Origin: Heligmosomoides polygyrus polygyrus
Taxonomy: Eukaryota > Nematoda > Chromadorea > Rhabditida > Heligmosomidae
NCBI GenBank assembly: GCA_947396885.1
Contig: OX377204.1
Coordinates: 96,482,728 to 96,546,727 of the forward strand
Length of the DNA: 64,000 bases
Reading direction: 5' to 3'
The notes under the pieces are model-generated. The model was not told where the DNA came from. It did no database searches and saw only the letters and a list, made by a program, of their open reading frames with translations. Shown here in pieces: positions 9,524-20,392 of this stretch (position 1 is its first letter; every line of letters begins with the position of its first letter). A program made the position numbers and the translations under genes.

Positions 9524-10268
9524 TTAAGTGCGATTGAGCAATGAGTACATCACGTAATCCAGCTTGATGTAGCGAATCACTCGATCTACTTCTAGGGCTG
9601 TAAGAAAGCCAGCTCATAGATTCCTTGACGCCGGCGTTGTAGTAACCTAGCGGTTCAGGTTATTAGCGCAGGAATTGGGAGCGATCCCGTTGCGGAAAAC
9701 ACGACAGAAAACATGGTTCGCTGAATTTATTGGAGAGTATGCGGAAACAAATAACATAGCATGCACAACAACTGATGGGGCCTCAGACTAGGGGATGGAC
9801 CTACTCCCTAGACGGACAGGACCTACGGGACCTTACATCTCCTGCTTACGCCTGGAGACATCCGATGCACCGGGTCGAGGAGCGCGACGGCAAGATCGGC
9901 TCCCAGACTGCTATCTGCCGCCTATATACCTTTTCCGGCGCTGGATCGGCCGACATCCGATATCGGAGGAAAAGGTCCTGTGTTGGCGCACGGTGATGAG
10001 TGCGCTTAGACGCATACTTACAGCGTCCCTTCTCGTTCTCCTCCTTGCCCTACACTACATTCTAACCTCTTGGCATGACATGACATCCTCTAGAAGTAGA
10101 ACGCGTAGCGCACCCATAAGGAATTGAGTAATGCCGTCTGTCGTGACTTTCGCCACGACTCTTCAAAAGACGTAGAGTCTCCGCGGCCTGTAGGTCCCGC
10201 CGCGCACCAGTCGACGCTCAGGATCGATACTCCGCGAACGACTATGAACACGGGCGCGCGTGGGCCTA
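9524..10268. other. Unassigned stretch with PBL unit 5' words
   Basis: No gene recognised. GTAGAACGCGTAGCGCACCC and GAATTGAGTAATGCCGTC at 10095-10135 match the far 5' flank of copy 6 (33795-33840), so this may be the start of the copy 3 unit, separated from it by the foldback at 10269. TATATACC near 9924 is promoter-like but unsupported. Confidence 0.4.
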
Positions 10269-11464
10269 ACCAGGATACTGTCTCAACGGTAGGTCGGAAC
10301 GACGCAAGTGTTGTATATGGGCAGAGCCGCCTCTCCCTGGGAAGTAACAAACTGCAGGTATCTCGACCCCAATACAACTCTGCGCAGAGTTAGGGGCGAC
10401 GGAAGTCGCCTGTTGGCGCCCTGTTGATTCACGTGCTCCACAGCTGACGGGCGCGCGCGGGATGAGGGCCCATATTGCGACTCAGCGCAGTGAACAGGTG
10501 GCGTAGTAGAGAAGCGCTTGGGCTCGTGAGCGAGGGGTCGGGGGTTTGGATCCCGTGGACTGCGTTTGTTTTGCACATTTGCAAAATCCATGTTTATCAT
10601 ATAGGTAATCCACCTAGGGGTATTATAGTGTGTTATAGAGCATGTTTACATATAACATATGCTTCAAACTACAGATTAGCTGAAATGTTCACTTCTGTGT
10701 GTCACTTATTTTAGGCCTGTTTTGTGTGAAGCTGTACCTATGTAACGATAGATATTTTGTGGCACTAGTTAAAAGTTCCGACTCCACCGATAAGACTTCG
10801 GTCAAAAAAAATGTTCGCTGAAACTTTGTCTAGAGGGTTTATTTGGGGTGCTGATCACGAATCTGACATCCGTTCTTCACGATTCGGCTGGATAATATAG
10901 ATACAGGAAGGCACAGGATTACATTCCTAAAGTTTCTGCCGGTGACGGCAGGTAAAGACAGAATCGTGAAAAACGGATGTCAGATTCGTGATCAGCACCC
11001 CAAACAACCCCCTAGACGAAGTTTCAGCAAAATCGGTGACCTGCCTGGACCACACTTGTTAACGGTATGGGTGGTATGTTATATGTAAACATGCCTTATA
11101 ACACACTATAATACCCCTAGGTGTATTACCTATATGATAAACATGGATTTTGCAAAAGTGCAAAACAAACGCAGTCTGCGGGATCCAAACACTCGACCCC
11201 TCGCTCACGAACCCAAGCGCCTCCCTACTACGCCACCTGTGCACTGCGCCAGTTCGCGATACGAGCCCTCATCCCGCGCGCGCCCGTCAGTTGTGGAGCA
11301 CGCGAATCAACAGGGTGCCAACAGGCGACTTCCGTCGCCCCTAACTCTGCGCAGAGTTGTATTGGGTCGAGATACCTGCAGTTTGTTACTTCCGAAGGAG
11401 AGGCGGTTCTGCCCATATACAACACTTGCGCCGTTCCGACCTACCGTTGAGATAGTATCCTGGT
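10269..11464. mobile_element. tRNA-armed foldback, copy 1
   Basis: Ends are ACCAGGATACTGTCTCAACG and, inverted, GTTGAGATAGTATCCTGGT. Arms of about 390 bp (10269-10660, 11070-11464) are near-perfect inverted repeats. Each arm has a tRNA-like unit: box A GGTGGCGTAGTAG and box B GGGTTTGGATCCC, pointing inward on both sides. The middle contains GGGTGCTGATCACGAATC blocks, themselves inverted, and at 10760 a GGCACTAGTTAAAAGTTCC end of the 24152-type foldback. Convergent pol III transcription would give hairpin RNA (inference). Confidence 0.75.
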
Positions 11465-12120
11465 AAGTCGCCTGTCCGCGCCGTCGCCGAGGATGGCCGA
11501 GTCCGTTGGCCGTCCTTGTTTCTACCACGAACTGGACAGCTTCATGGATTCTCCGGAGCGAGCTCACTTCTAGCTGCAGTGATACCGAGGTCGATGACGA
11601 GGGGGCGCAGTACGGACTGAGAGGGAAGAGGATCGTTCCCGGTATGGACTGGGGTTAGGTAACCGCCGACCCCTGGCATGGAGCACTGCCTCCTGGGCAC
11701 AGGTCCCAGGCAGGACTTCATATATGCCTTACAGGTTATTCCGAGGGTTTCCACTGACGTATGAGGTCGGGTTGCCTGACGCGTGGGTTTATGTATCGTT
11801 CGGTAGTAGTGTGTGTCTAGAAGTAGTAAATCTGTATGGTTTATTCGTGTCTACTCGTGTCTGCGGAAAGTTCGAGAAGAAAAGTTTTGGTTGAAACCAG
11901 AATAGCCTTATTATCAGCAGTACTATGAACAGAAGGAGGGACGTAGAGACATGCGTGGGAGGGTGCAGGGATGTAAAAGAGCCACGGAGCTAATTCACTC
12001 CCTGGCTCACTCATTACATTTCTTCCCGTAAAAGGTGCCAGCTTCGGCACCTCTTGTTTGCGACTTTCTGCACCGCCTAACTCCGTTGGAACATAGCCTT
12101 CCTCTTTCTGAAATTCAGTT
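11465..12120. other. Unassigned stretch
   Basis: No gene, RNA or repeat could be supported. Composition is mixed with no long conserved frame. Confidence 0.35.
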
Positions 12121-12400
12121 CTCTTCACTGCAAGTGTACGCATCGGCCGGCAGGCCCTGGAGACGGAGGCAACGACGGATTCTCTCATCCGGGCGCTGAG
12201 TCAGCTCGCTCGTTCACAGTGTGTCCCTTTCTCTGCACTCTGGCCATTCCGCCGCTATGGTTGCCCTTTGCTCGTAGACGCTTTCAAATACTACATACGC
12301 GATGGTGCAATCTCTCACAGATCGGTCGCTGACTCGGCTGAAACGACGGGCTATTTAAGCGCCTCGCCGTCGGCTGAACACTCACTCCGTCCTCGACATC
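12121..12400 (+). promoter_or_regulatory. PBL copy 3 5' flank and core promoter
   Basis: The upstream block CCGGGCGCTGAGTCAG, TCCCTTTCTCTGC and TTGCTCGTAGACGCTTTCAA matches the flank of copy 6 (33930-34040). TATTTAA at 12352-12358 begins 49 bp before the ATG at 12401, followed by CACTCACTCCGTCC. Conservation extends about 250 bp upstream. Confidence 0.6.
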
Positions 12401-12955
12401 ATGGCCGATGAATCCGAACCCGAAACCAATTCGGTCACCTTCAGAATCGGCATGACTCGCATGCCTCGAATCATCATCACCTACAAGGACAAGCACGAAC
12501 TCTTCGAAGCCTTCAAGAAGAAAGTGGCTGCGCTCGGCGTTTCGATGGACAACGTGTTCTGGATAGACGGAGAAGGCGAACCGACTCGAATGAACAACGC
12601 TGACGTCGTCTTGGAAGCTGTTGAGACCTACGGCGTTCCAAAACTGCACTACATCGACTACCACGATGAAGAGGAGTCATCGCCGTCCTGCTGCGACCAG
12701 TTGATCATCGACGAGGATGCTGCTGCTCGACGAACCACAGCCATGGAGGACGCCCCCGTCCAAGCAACCATTGCGGAGCTCACTGCGGACTCTCTGGACG
12801 ACCTCCACACCACCACCACCACCACCACCACCACCACCACTGTCTCTACCGCCAGAATCCCCTACCCGTCTGTGCGCCTTGTTGCTGTACGACCCGGTGT
12901 CCTCCGATGGAGACTGGCTTCGGCCGCGGCTGTTCCCATGGCTACTGAGGTCTGA
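12401..12955 (+). CDS. PBL family protein copy 3 (PB1-like domain, Thr-rich tail), 184 aa
   Basis: Subfamily A copy. The domain is intact: VTFRIGMTRMPR, IITYKDKHELFEAFKKK, VFWIDGEGEPTRMNNADVVL, KLHYIDY. After the CCDQ the sequence is 4 nt shorter than in copies 1, 4, 5 and 6 (CAGTTGATCATC against GAGTTCGATGATCATC), so the tail is read in the other frame: LIIDEDAAARRTT, a run of Thr, ARIPYPSVRLVAVRPGVLRW, an Ala/Val-rich segment, and TEV at the stop. This frame is open in every copy, including the pseudogene. Either this is the ancestral tail or this copy switched by a small deletion. Function unknown. Confidence 0.6.
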   Translation: MADESEPETNSVTFRIGMTRMPRIIITYKDKHELFEAFKKKVAALGVSMDNVFWIDGEGEPTRMNNADVVLEAVETYGVPKLHYIDYHDEEESSPSCCDQLIIDEDAAARRTTAMEDAPVQATIAELTADSLDDLHTTTTTTTTTTTVSTARIPYPSVRLVAVRPGVLRWRLASAAAVPMATEV

Positions 12956-13240
12956 GTGAGTCCGTTCTTGGTTTTCTGCCTTGCCGTAGGGAAAGATACA
13001 ATTGCGCTTGGTTTTGATACAGTTCAAGTTGGATGAAACGTACCTGCACAAGGTGCGGCTCCGTTTTGCAGAACAAAAACGTATGAGTTTCGCATGTTGT
13101 ATCTGTTTGCCTTGCCCCACCTCACTCGAACTGCACCTGGTTTTGCATTTTAATTTATATCGCATTTTATATTGTACCGTTGGCATTATTATTATACTGA
13201 GACATTGTGAAATTGTGATCTTTTGTGTGATACGATAATA
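12956..13240 (+). repeat. PBL copy 3 3' UTR, proximal part
   Basis: Conserved 3' words: GAGTGAGTCCGTTCTTG, CAAGTTGGATGAAACG, the CACAAGGTGC word, CTGCACCTGGTTTTGC, then GTGTGATACGATAATAC where the 13241 insertion interrupts it. Confidence 0.6.
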
Positions 13241-13578
13241 CTATCGCGACTTTCTCGCGATCATAGGACGATTTCATGGGATATTTTGAGCAATTTCGCT
13301 TAGAGCTTTATCAGATTGTGCAGCTATGCAAACAAAAAACTCCCTATAAAAGAGTTATATGGGAAATTCACATGGCGCTCTTCTCATGCTTCATTTTCTC
13401 TATTCCCCACTCTGCTGTGTGATGTTTTTAGGACGCTCTAATATGTACTATTTGTATATTAAAGTTTTGGTTTAATTACCCAAGTTTGAGGTGAATGAGA
13501 TGTCGAAGAACTGGTGTGTGTGTATCGAAGGACATATTCTGAACCACCGACACTCTAGCACTCCAGCTTAAATACAAA
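13241..13578. mobile_element. ~335-bp insertion in PBL copy 3 3' UTR, possible solo LTR
   Basis: It interrupts the conserved GATAATAC/ATAGCAATGAATAC junction and is flanked by AATAC and AAATAC. Inside are CCCTATAAAAGAG (13352), a C/T-rich block and TATTAAAGTTTTGG. TATA plus a later A-rich signal and a 4-5 bp duplication suggest a solo LTR, but TG...CA ends are not seen, so the class is uncertain. Confidence 0.3.
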
Positions 13579-13905
13579 TGCAATGAATACAATTCTCTGA
13601 AACGATTCAAAAAATTCAAGTTTTAAGTGGTAGTTCTTCCTTCACGTTAAAAGGACACTACTAATTGCAAAGTGAATTCGAAGAAAGTCTAGTTTCAGGA
13701 ACAGGGGTCGAGTCAACACGTCCGCGAGGTTGTATTAGGGTGGGGCGAAAATAATGTCCGTTTTGTAACAACTACTTTGAAATACTTTAACTTGCTTCAG
13801 GAAAGGTTTTCTATCGAAATAACAACAAAAAATTCATTTATGCTAGTTTATATACCATTTTCACGTCAAAATGGACACTTTTCAAGCCAAATTTGACACT
13901 TTTCG
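13579..13905 (+). repeat. PBL copy 3 distal 3' flank joined to mariner-like end
   Basis: GCAATGAATACAATTCTCTG, GTTCTTCCTTCACGTT, GAATTCGAAGAAAGTCTAGT and GTCGAGTCAACACG, then at 13735 TATTAGGGTGGGGCGAAAAT, a mariner-type terminus. The AT-rich end of the 13850-15300 foldback (TATATACCATTTTCACGTC) follows. Confidence 0.55.
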
Positions 13906-14510
13906 GAGGTATTGTACTTTCAGGACTCCAAAGGTCGAGGAGAGGTCGAAAAAACTTTTCACCCAAACTTCGCCCAGGGGGCTTATTTTGGGTGCTGATC
14001 ACGAATCCGACATCCGTTTTTGAAATTTCGGCCGATTACGGAATAATTTGTTTTTCGTTTTACGCTGGAGTACGGTAGGTTACGGTAGGTACGGGTGACT
14101 AAGGTTATGGCCACCAATTTCCCCCCAGCTCCACGTGATACGAAAAATGGATGTCAGATTCGTGATCATCACCATAAATAACTCCCCTAGGCGACGTTTG
14201 GGCGAAATCGGTGAATATGACCTTGGCAGCCTTAGTCACCCGTACCTACCGTTACCTACCATACTCCAGCGTAAAACGAAAAACAAATGTCAGATTCGTG
14301 ATTAGCACCTAAAATAACCCCATAGCCGAAGTTTGGGCGAAATCGGTGAATATGACCTTGGCAGCCTTAGTCACCCGTACCTACCGTAACCTACCGTAAT
14401 CGACCGAGATTTCGAAAGCAGAGGTCATCCGTGACCAGCAGCGTAAATAACACCTCTGGGCGAAATTAGCGCGAATTTTTTTGACCTCTCCTCGACTTTT
14501 CAAATCAAAT
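13905..14510. mobile_element. hAT-like foldback copy, degraded
   Basis: TATTGTACTTTCAGGACTCC and GGTCGAGGAGAGGTCG on the left; GACCTCTCCTCGAC on the right. Three GATCACGAATC / GATTCGTGAT blocks lie between, with GGTAGGTTACGGTAGG words. It lies inside the left arm of the AT-rich foldback. Confidence 0.55.
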
Positions 14511-15310
14511 TGGACACTTTTCTAGGCTAGTCTATGACTTTTCAAAACAAATCGAACTCTTTCAAATCGAAATGGACCTCTTCTACAAAAAACTAAACTA
14601 GAGGCCCCGAAAATATTCAAATAATTTTTCGTTCAGGGAAAATCTTAGCATAACTTTCTTTGAAGTTTTAATTTACTTCCCAACCAGAGAACACATACTT
14701 TGAAACTGTATAAAAACTTTATTTTTCAAGGAAAAACAATGCTTTAAAGCTTGTTTTGAAGAGCAGGAAGGCGGCATTTTATACTTCAAGACAGAGATTG
14801 CGCCACGCCTCCGTCAGAAACTTCGCGATTTTTTTTTCGACTGATACCAAAATTCCTGTTTGCATGCAGTTTCACACCTGCAAGCGGTTCAACATAAACA
14901 ATCGTAAAAACACACATATCCTGACTTTCTTGCTGCATGTAAGCAGTATTTACACTATGAATCAAATAAGCATTGCGACTTTCTTTTCGAGTGCATGGCG
15001 CGATCCAGTCTTTTAATTGATTTCATTGATTTCTGCCTTGTTGCGCTTGAAAACAAAATTAAAATTATTATTTTTCTCAAAAAATAAAATTTTTATAAAA
15101 TTATTAAAATTGTTGGGGCAGCCGAACTAAAAAAATTTCAAAGAAAGTTCTACCAAAAAAAAATTTGAACAAAAATTATTCTAACTATCTTAGGGAGTCT
15201 GGAATTTAACCCGTCTAAAGGTCATTTCGATTTGGAAGAGTTCGCTTTGATTTCAAAGGTCTTAGACTGGCATAGAAGAGTGGCCAATGGTATATATTCA
15301 ATCAGTGTAA
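14511..15310. mobile_element. AT-rich long inverted repeat (TATATACCATTTTCACG family), copy 1
   Basis: Left TTGGACACTTTTCTAGGC and ATAACTTTCTTTGAAGTTT pair with right AAATTTCAAAGAAAGTTCTA and AAGGTCTTAGACTGGCATAG. The centre (GATTGCGCCACGCC, TTTCACACCTGCAAGCGG, AATCAAATAAGCATTGCG) matches 36600-37260. The family's TATATACC end appears at 13850. Non-coding. Confidence 0.6.
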
Positions 15311-15526
15311 AATTCTGGAATCTTGGAGACGACGAAGTCGTAGTATGCCTTTTCTGCCTCGTTTTGGTTTCGGAAGCAATGCTCGCGCAGGAAAATGTCG
15401 AGATGCTGAAGTGACAGTCTGTAGTAGGAAGGTCTGGCGAGTAAAGAGGATGGACGAAGTCTCATACCCCAACTTATTCAACTTTTTGTCAACTTTTCTG
15501 TTCATGAACATATAATCACAGGAAAC

Positions 15527-17167
15527 ATGGATATTATAGAGAACAAACAACTTAAAGAAATACTTAGAAAAGGCACAAAGTTTAGACCAAAATTGGAATA
15601 TAGTAGAGATGATATATATAATACATATCAATGTACTGTTGAAAAAGTAGTTAATATAAGACGATTCTATAGAGTGCAGCAAGAAAAAATACTAGAGTTA
15701 AGAAATTTCTTCAATTTACAATACCGAAATAAAATAAAACCATTGCTAAATAGTCACAACATTTGGAGAAAACATCATATACCTTTTCGTGCAATTCGTG
15801 AAATTCAAAATGATTTTGTAATTTGCCCCTTAGATAAAGCAAGCAATAATTACGGCATTATTAGCAAAAAATTCTACATAATCAATCTAATGAAAGAAAT
15901 GGGTGTTGTATATGATAATAAAGCAAGAATATTAGTGAATGTTAATACAAGTAATACCTATATTAACCTAAACAACACCAACAGAATGTCAGTCATTCAA
16001 AAACATCAACATTTCCAAATTACAAACAAATTAAAAATTGAAACAGAAGGAGATTTGCCAATTATTTATTCTCTACCGAAGCTTCATAAAGACCCAATCA
16101 AATTCAGGTTTATTACTGGTGCATACAATAGTAGTGTTAAGTCACTAGCACTAGAACTTTGTTGCATATTTTCTCACCTAAAAACTCATTTTATTAATTA
16201 CGCAAATATTGTAGCTAACAATTCCAGAACGATTAAAACGTACTGGTCTATTAATAACTCAAACATAATAGAAGAACTTTCAAGTTTTGATTCAAAAAAT
16301 GTTAAACTATATTCAGCAGATTTTACAGATATGTTTACAAACCTACCTCATGCTACTATTATTGAAAAAATGAAAAACCTTATTAACATTTGTTTCAAAA
16401 ACTCTGGTAAAAATTTCATTGCTAGCAACAGCTTCAATGTTTTTTACACGGACACTTCTGATAAAGATAATGGATACAGATACTACAGACCTTCTGATCT
16501 TCTATATTTCATCGACTATCTATCGACTGTGTATTTGCTGGTATGATTTACAAACAAAATAAAGGAGTACCACAAGGAGGAAATTTTAGCCCTTTACTTG
16601 CAGATCTAACAATGTCTATGTTTGAATTTGAATATTCCAAAAATATAACTTTAGAAGGACATCAGTTATTTAAACCATTTAGATACATGGATGACATAAT
16701 TATAATTCATAACTTTACTGAAGACCTCATAGACAATACTCTTGGATTAGTGTACAAAAACACACTTGCCTTTAAAAAGACACATACCACTGAACACATG
16801 TGTAATTATCTGGATCTAACCTTAAAAATTGTAAATAACCAAGTAGAAACCAACTTGTATAATAAAACAGATTCTTTTAACTTTAAAGTTAATAGGTTCC
16901 CACACATGGATTCTGAAGTTTCTATCAGAGTTAAACGTAACGTTATATAACAGAAATCCTTAGAATAGCAAATGCTTGCTCAAAATTTGAATATTTTTGT
17001 AATAAATTAGAAGATTTTTATAAAGTTCTTGTAAATAATGGATTTAATAGAAATTTTATCGTCAGTAACATTGGTAGGTGTATTTTTAAAAATAGGCAAA
17101 TATTGTATAAATACAACTTGCTAGACCATAGCAAAAAGGCTATAAACTTTGTGAAAACATTAAGCTG
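15527..17167 (+). pseudogene. Penelope-like reverse transcriptase, two frameshifts
   Basis: AT-rich RT gene of the Penelope-like type, closest in style to Naiad-like elements (family assignment by motif memory). The first frame (15527-16546, 339 aa) has FVICPLDKASNN at residues 98-108, IYSLPKLHKDP at 180-190, FRFITGA at 193-199 and the motif A-like LYSADFTDMFTNLPH at 261-275. A 1-nt shift at about 16540 moves to 16543-16950, which has GVPQGGNFSPLLADL (motif B) and FRYMDDIII (motif C, catalytic DD kept), then YLDLTL. A second shift near 16945 leads to EILRIANACSKFEYF and a tail to 17167. No GIY-YIG endonuclease is visible. Base composition is much more AT-rich than its surroundings, suggesting a separate origin. 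Confidence 0.65.
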
Positions 17168-17543
17168 AATTTGAAAATTTACTAAAATATACTCGTCATT
17201 AAATTGGTCACATATGTGTATGTTTATATTCATGAAACTTTGCTTTTGTAATTTAATACAAAACTTAAATCAATCATTTAAACTTGAAAATAATAAATTA
17301 AAGCCAAAAAACAAGATTAAGATAGAAAATAATGCCGCCGTGATATCATTCCTAGCAAAGCAAAATGACTTACACTGTGGAATGATTTATTTATTTATTT
17401 ATTTATTCTCAGCGCGGAAGGTTCCCACGCGAACAATATAAAAGAAAACATATTAGAAAGAAAAAATACAACGCACATGACAACACAAAAAACACTACAA
17501 CTCTCTGAAGGCACTAGTATCGAAAAAAATTGACATAGAGCAA

Positions 17544-20392
17544 TCATGAAAACGCTGAAGAGGATAGCAACTTACTAAACGAATGCATAGACAAATCTAA
17601 GAGGTTATCGTTTTGGGCTAGTAGTAAGTTGAACTCCCGTAGCCTACGGTAGGTTAGGAACGTTGATCTGACCATGGTCCTTGCAACTGGTACATGTAAC
17701 CGAAGCTTACCTCTCATCGTTCTAGTCAAGTGTCCTCGGAAAAATGCGGTGGGGTTTAGGTGTACTTTATGAGTGAGAATTTTGAAGAGCATTTTGAGGT
17801 CGACAGTTTTCCTTCTACTTTCAAGGGATTTTAATCCCAGCATCCTGTTTCTTTCTCTGCCATTTGGTATTGAGGAATAATCTATGCCGAAGGATCTCAT
17901 CACTACTTTACGGGTAAAATTGTTTTGGACATTTTCCAGAATATCAATGTCTTTCTTCTTAACAGGATTAAACACAGTAGTTCCGAACTCAACTATGGGT
18001 CGAACATATGTCTTGTAGGCACGCAAAAGAAGATCAGGATTGTTACTTTTCAAAACTTTAAAAAGATTATAGGTACGAAAGTTTGCCGTTTTGACCAAGG
18101 ATTTGAAATGTGTATCAAAAGTTAGATTCTTGCCAATCAAAAAGCCAAGGTCACGAACCTCGTTTATCAGTTTAAGGGCAGCATTCTGTAGTTTGTACTT
18201 TGGAATCCTGTCATTGTTTTTGGCGCCAATTACAAAGCAGTGGGACTTCTCGGGTGCAAGTGGTAGTTTCCACTCATCAGCCCAATTGGCCACATAGTCA
18301 ATCGCAGACTGAACACGGTTAGTGTCTTGGTCCTCTTTGATTACTTTGTATATTTTTAGATCGTCTGCATACATCTTACACGTGACTCCAAACCTGGACA
18401 CTGCTTCTGGAAGATCATAAGTATAGATTAGGAAGAGTAAGGGAGAAAGCACTCCGCCTTGTGGTACACCAGTGTAGGCGTTGAAGATAGAGGAGAGCAC
18501 TCCCTCGACTTTGACCTGATACGTCCTTCCTGTGAGGAAACTGCATGCCCATCTAATTACTGTAGAATGGAGACCGACCATTTTCATTTTGTGAAGTAGT
18601 TGTGGTATCGGAACTTTGTCGAAGGCTTTGGAAAAGTCAAAATATACCACATCTATACGGTTCCTATTATCCATTCCTTCAGTCCAGTCACTAAGGGAAC
18701 TCAGCATTGCTGTTTCAACGGATCTCCCTTGTAGAAAACCAAACTGGTTTTCAGAGATTATCTTATTAGCTTCAAGGTGCTCTAGAATATGTTTTTTAAG
18801 AATTTTCTCAAAAGTCCGCGCAAATATTGACGTGATGCTTATTGGACGATAGTTACTAGGGTCATTCAAGGGACATTTCTTAGAAATAGGAGTAACAAAC
18901 GCATGTTTCCATCTTTTTGGCACTTCTGCTGAGATAAAGCTAAAATTAAAAATGTGCTCTAGAGGGTGAACTATGTGATCTAGAATTTTTTTGACAAAGC
19001 TTAATGGAATGAAATCAGGGGAAAGAGAGGTAGAAGTAGGCCACTTTGACAGAATTTCATAGATTTTTTCCCAGTGGAACCATAGAGATACGTCCGTCTG
19101 TTGGGTAATACAAGTAGGAATTGTATTTGTAGTTATATCAGCTCCGGTCTGGGATTGGAGTGGCGGAGAGTTCGGGACCGTAGGCTTTCCAAACTGCTTC
19201 AAAAATTGTGAGGCTAGTAAATTGGCTTTATCTTGTGGTAAAGAATGGGAGAAGCCGTATTCATCGGTCAGAAAAGGAATGGTGGACTTGTTACCACTTC
19301 GAGCTTTAACATATCTATAGAACCTTTTTCCATCTTGAGACCGAAGGATTTTTTTCTCTAAATAAACTTGGTACCTTGAAATAGCTTTATCCACCTTTTT
19401 ACTAAAAATTGCATAATTATTCCAGTCATCTACAGCATTACTGGCTGAAGCCATGTTCCATAGGAAGTTTCGTCGATTGACCATTCTTGATAGATAGTTG
19501 GGAAGCCTTAGTTCACGGCTGTTCACTCTCCGGAAAGGAACAAACAATTCAATCACGTGATGTAGTATGCCGATAAAAGTCTCATATTTATCATCCCCAG
19601 ATTTCAAGCTGTATACGCTACCTATCCAGTCAACATTTGAAAGGTATTCCTTAATTTCGTCGTAGTTGGCGGCCATGAAATCTCTCTTCCACTCCATGGT
19701 TGGGCGCTCTATCGTAAGACAAATTTTAAAAAATACTGTGGCATGGTCGCTACTTCCTATAGGTGGACCAACGTTGACTTCCTTGACAAAATTCGCACTA
19801 TTACACAAGACTAGATCAAGCACAGAATGGTTCCTAGTAGGAGAGAATACTAACTGCTGAAAACCATGGGATTCAAACAACTCAAGGAAAACTGTTGACA
19901 ACCGACATGGGCAGTTCAATAGATTAGGGAGGTTGAAATCACCAAGAACAATAGTTGGCCCAGGACAGGAGGAAAAGTCACTGATTACCTTTGCAAGTTG
20001 AAGGGAACCTGCAGCGTCGCAACTGGGTGCACGATACACTCCGATCACACGGAATACATCAGAGCAAATACCTACATCACATACCAAAATCTCATATCTA
20101 TCTCTTGTGGATTCATGAAAAACCAAGCTACAAGATAAGTAACTCTTCACGAGCAGTAGTATGCCTCCTCCTCTCTTGGAGTTCCGATCACACCTCATGG
20201 AAGTATACTGGCCGCAGGCTATTCCTAGGAGAGGATTTATTTGATTTTGAGAGGTTAGCCATGTTTCAGTTAGAAGGACCATGTCGTAGTTGCAATCGCA
20301 AAGGCTCATGACCAAAAAATTGCAATTTTTTACTAAGGATCTTATATTTGAAAGTAGACATGTCAGTTCAGATTCTGACTTCCTGCGACACC
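17544..20392 (-). CDS. LINE ORF2: AP-endonuclease plus reverse transcriptase
   Basis: Multi-domain ORF2. Counting from the TTG codon at 20315 (923 residues to the stop), the endonuclease has ETWL at 17-20, GDFNLP at 125-130 and SDH at 189-191. The RT has YFDFSKAF at 558-565, GVPQGG at 616-621 and the catalytic YADD at 649-652, followed by a C-terminal region typical of CR1 elements. The frame stays open upstream of 20315 to the end of ORF1 and encodes the first endonuclease strand (LLSNIRSLV), yet the first in-frame ATG is at 20309, downstream of it. Translation probably starts by non-AUG initiation or reinitiation after the ORF1 stop. It copies element RNA at the target site. No disabling mutation seen. 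Confidence 0.85.

Noticed and set aside
11841..12188. 115-residue minus-strand frame
   Set aside because: It ends within the conserved PBL 5' flank and shows no domain or coding bias.
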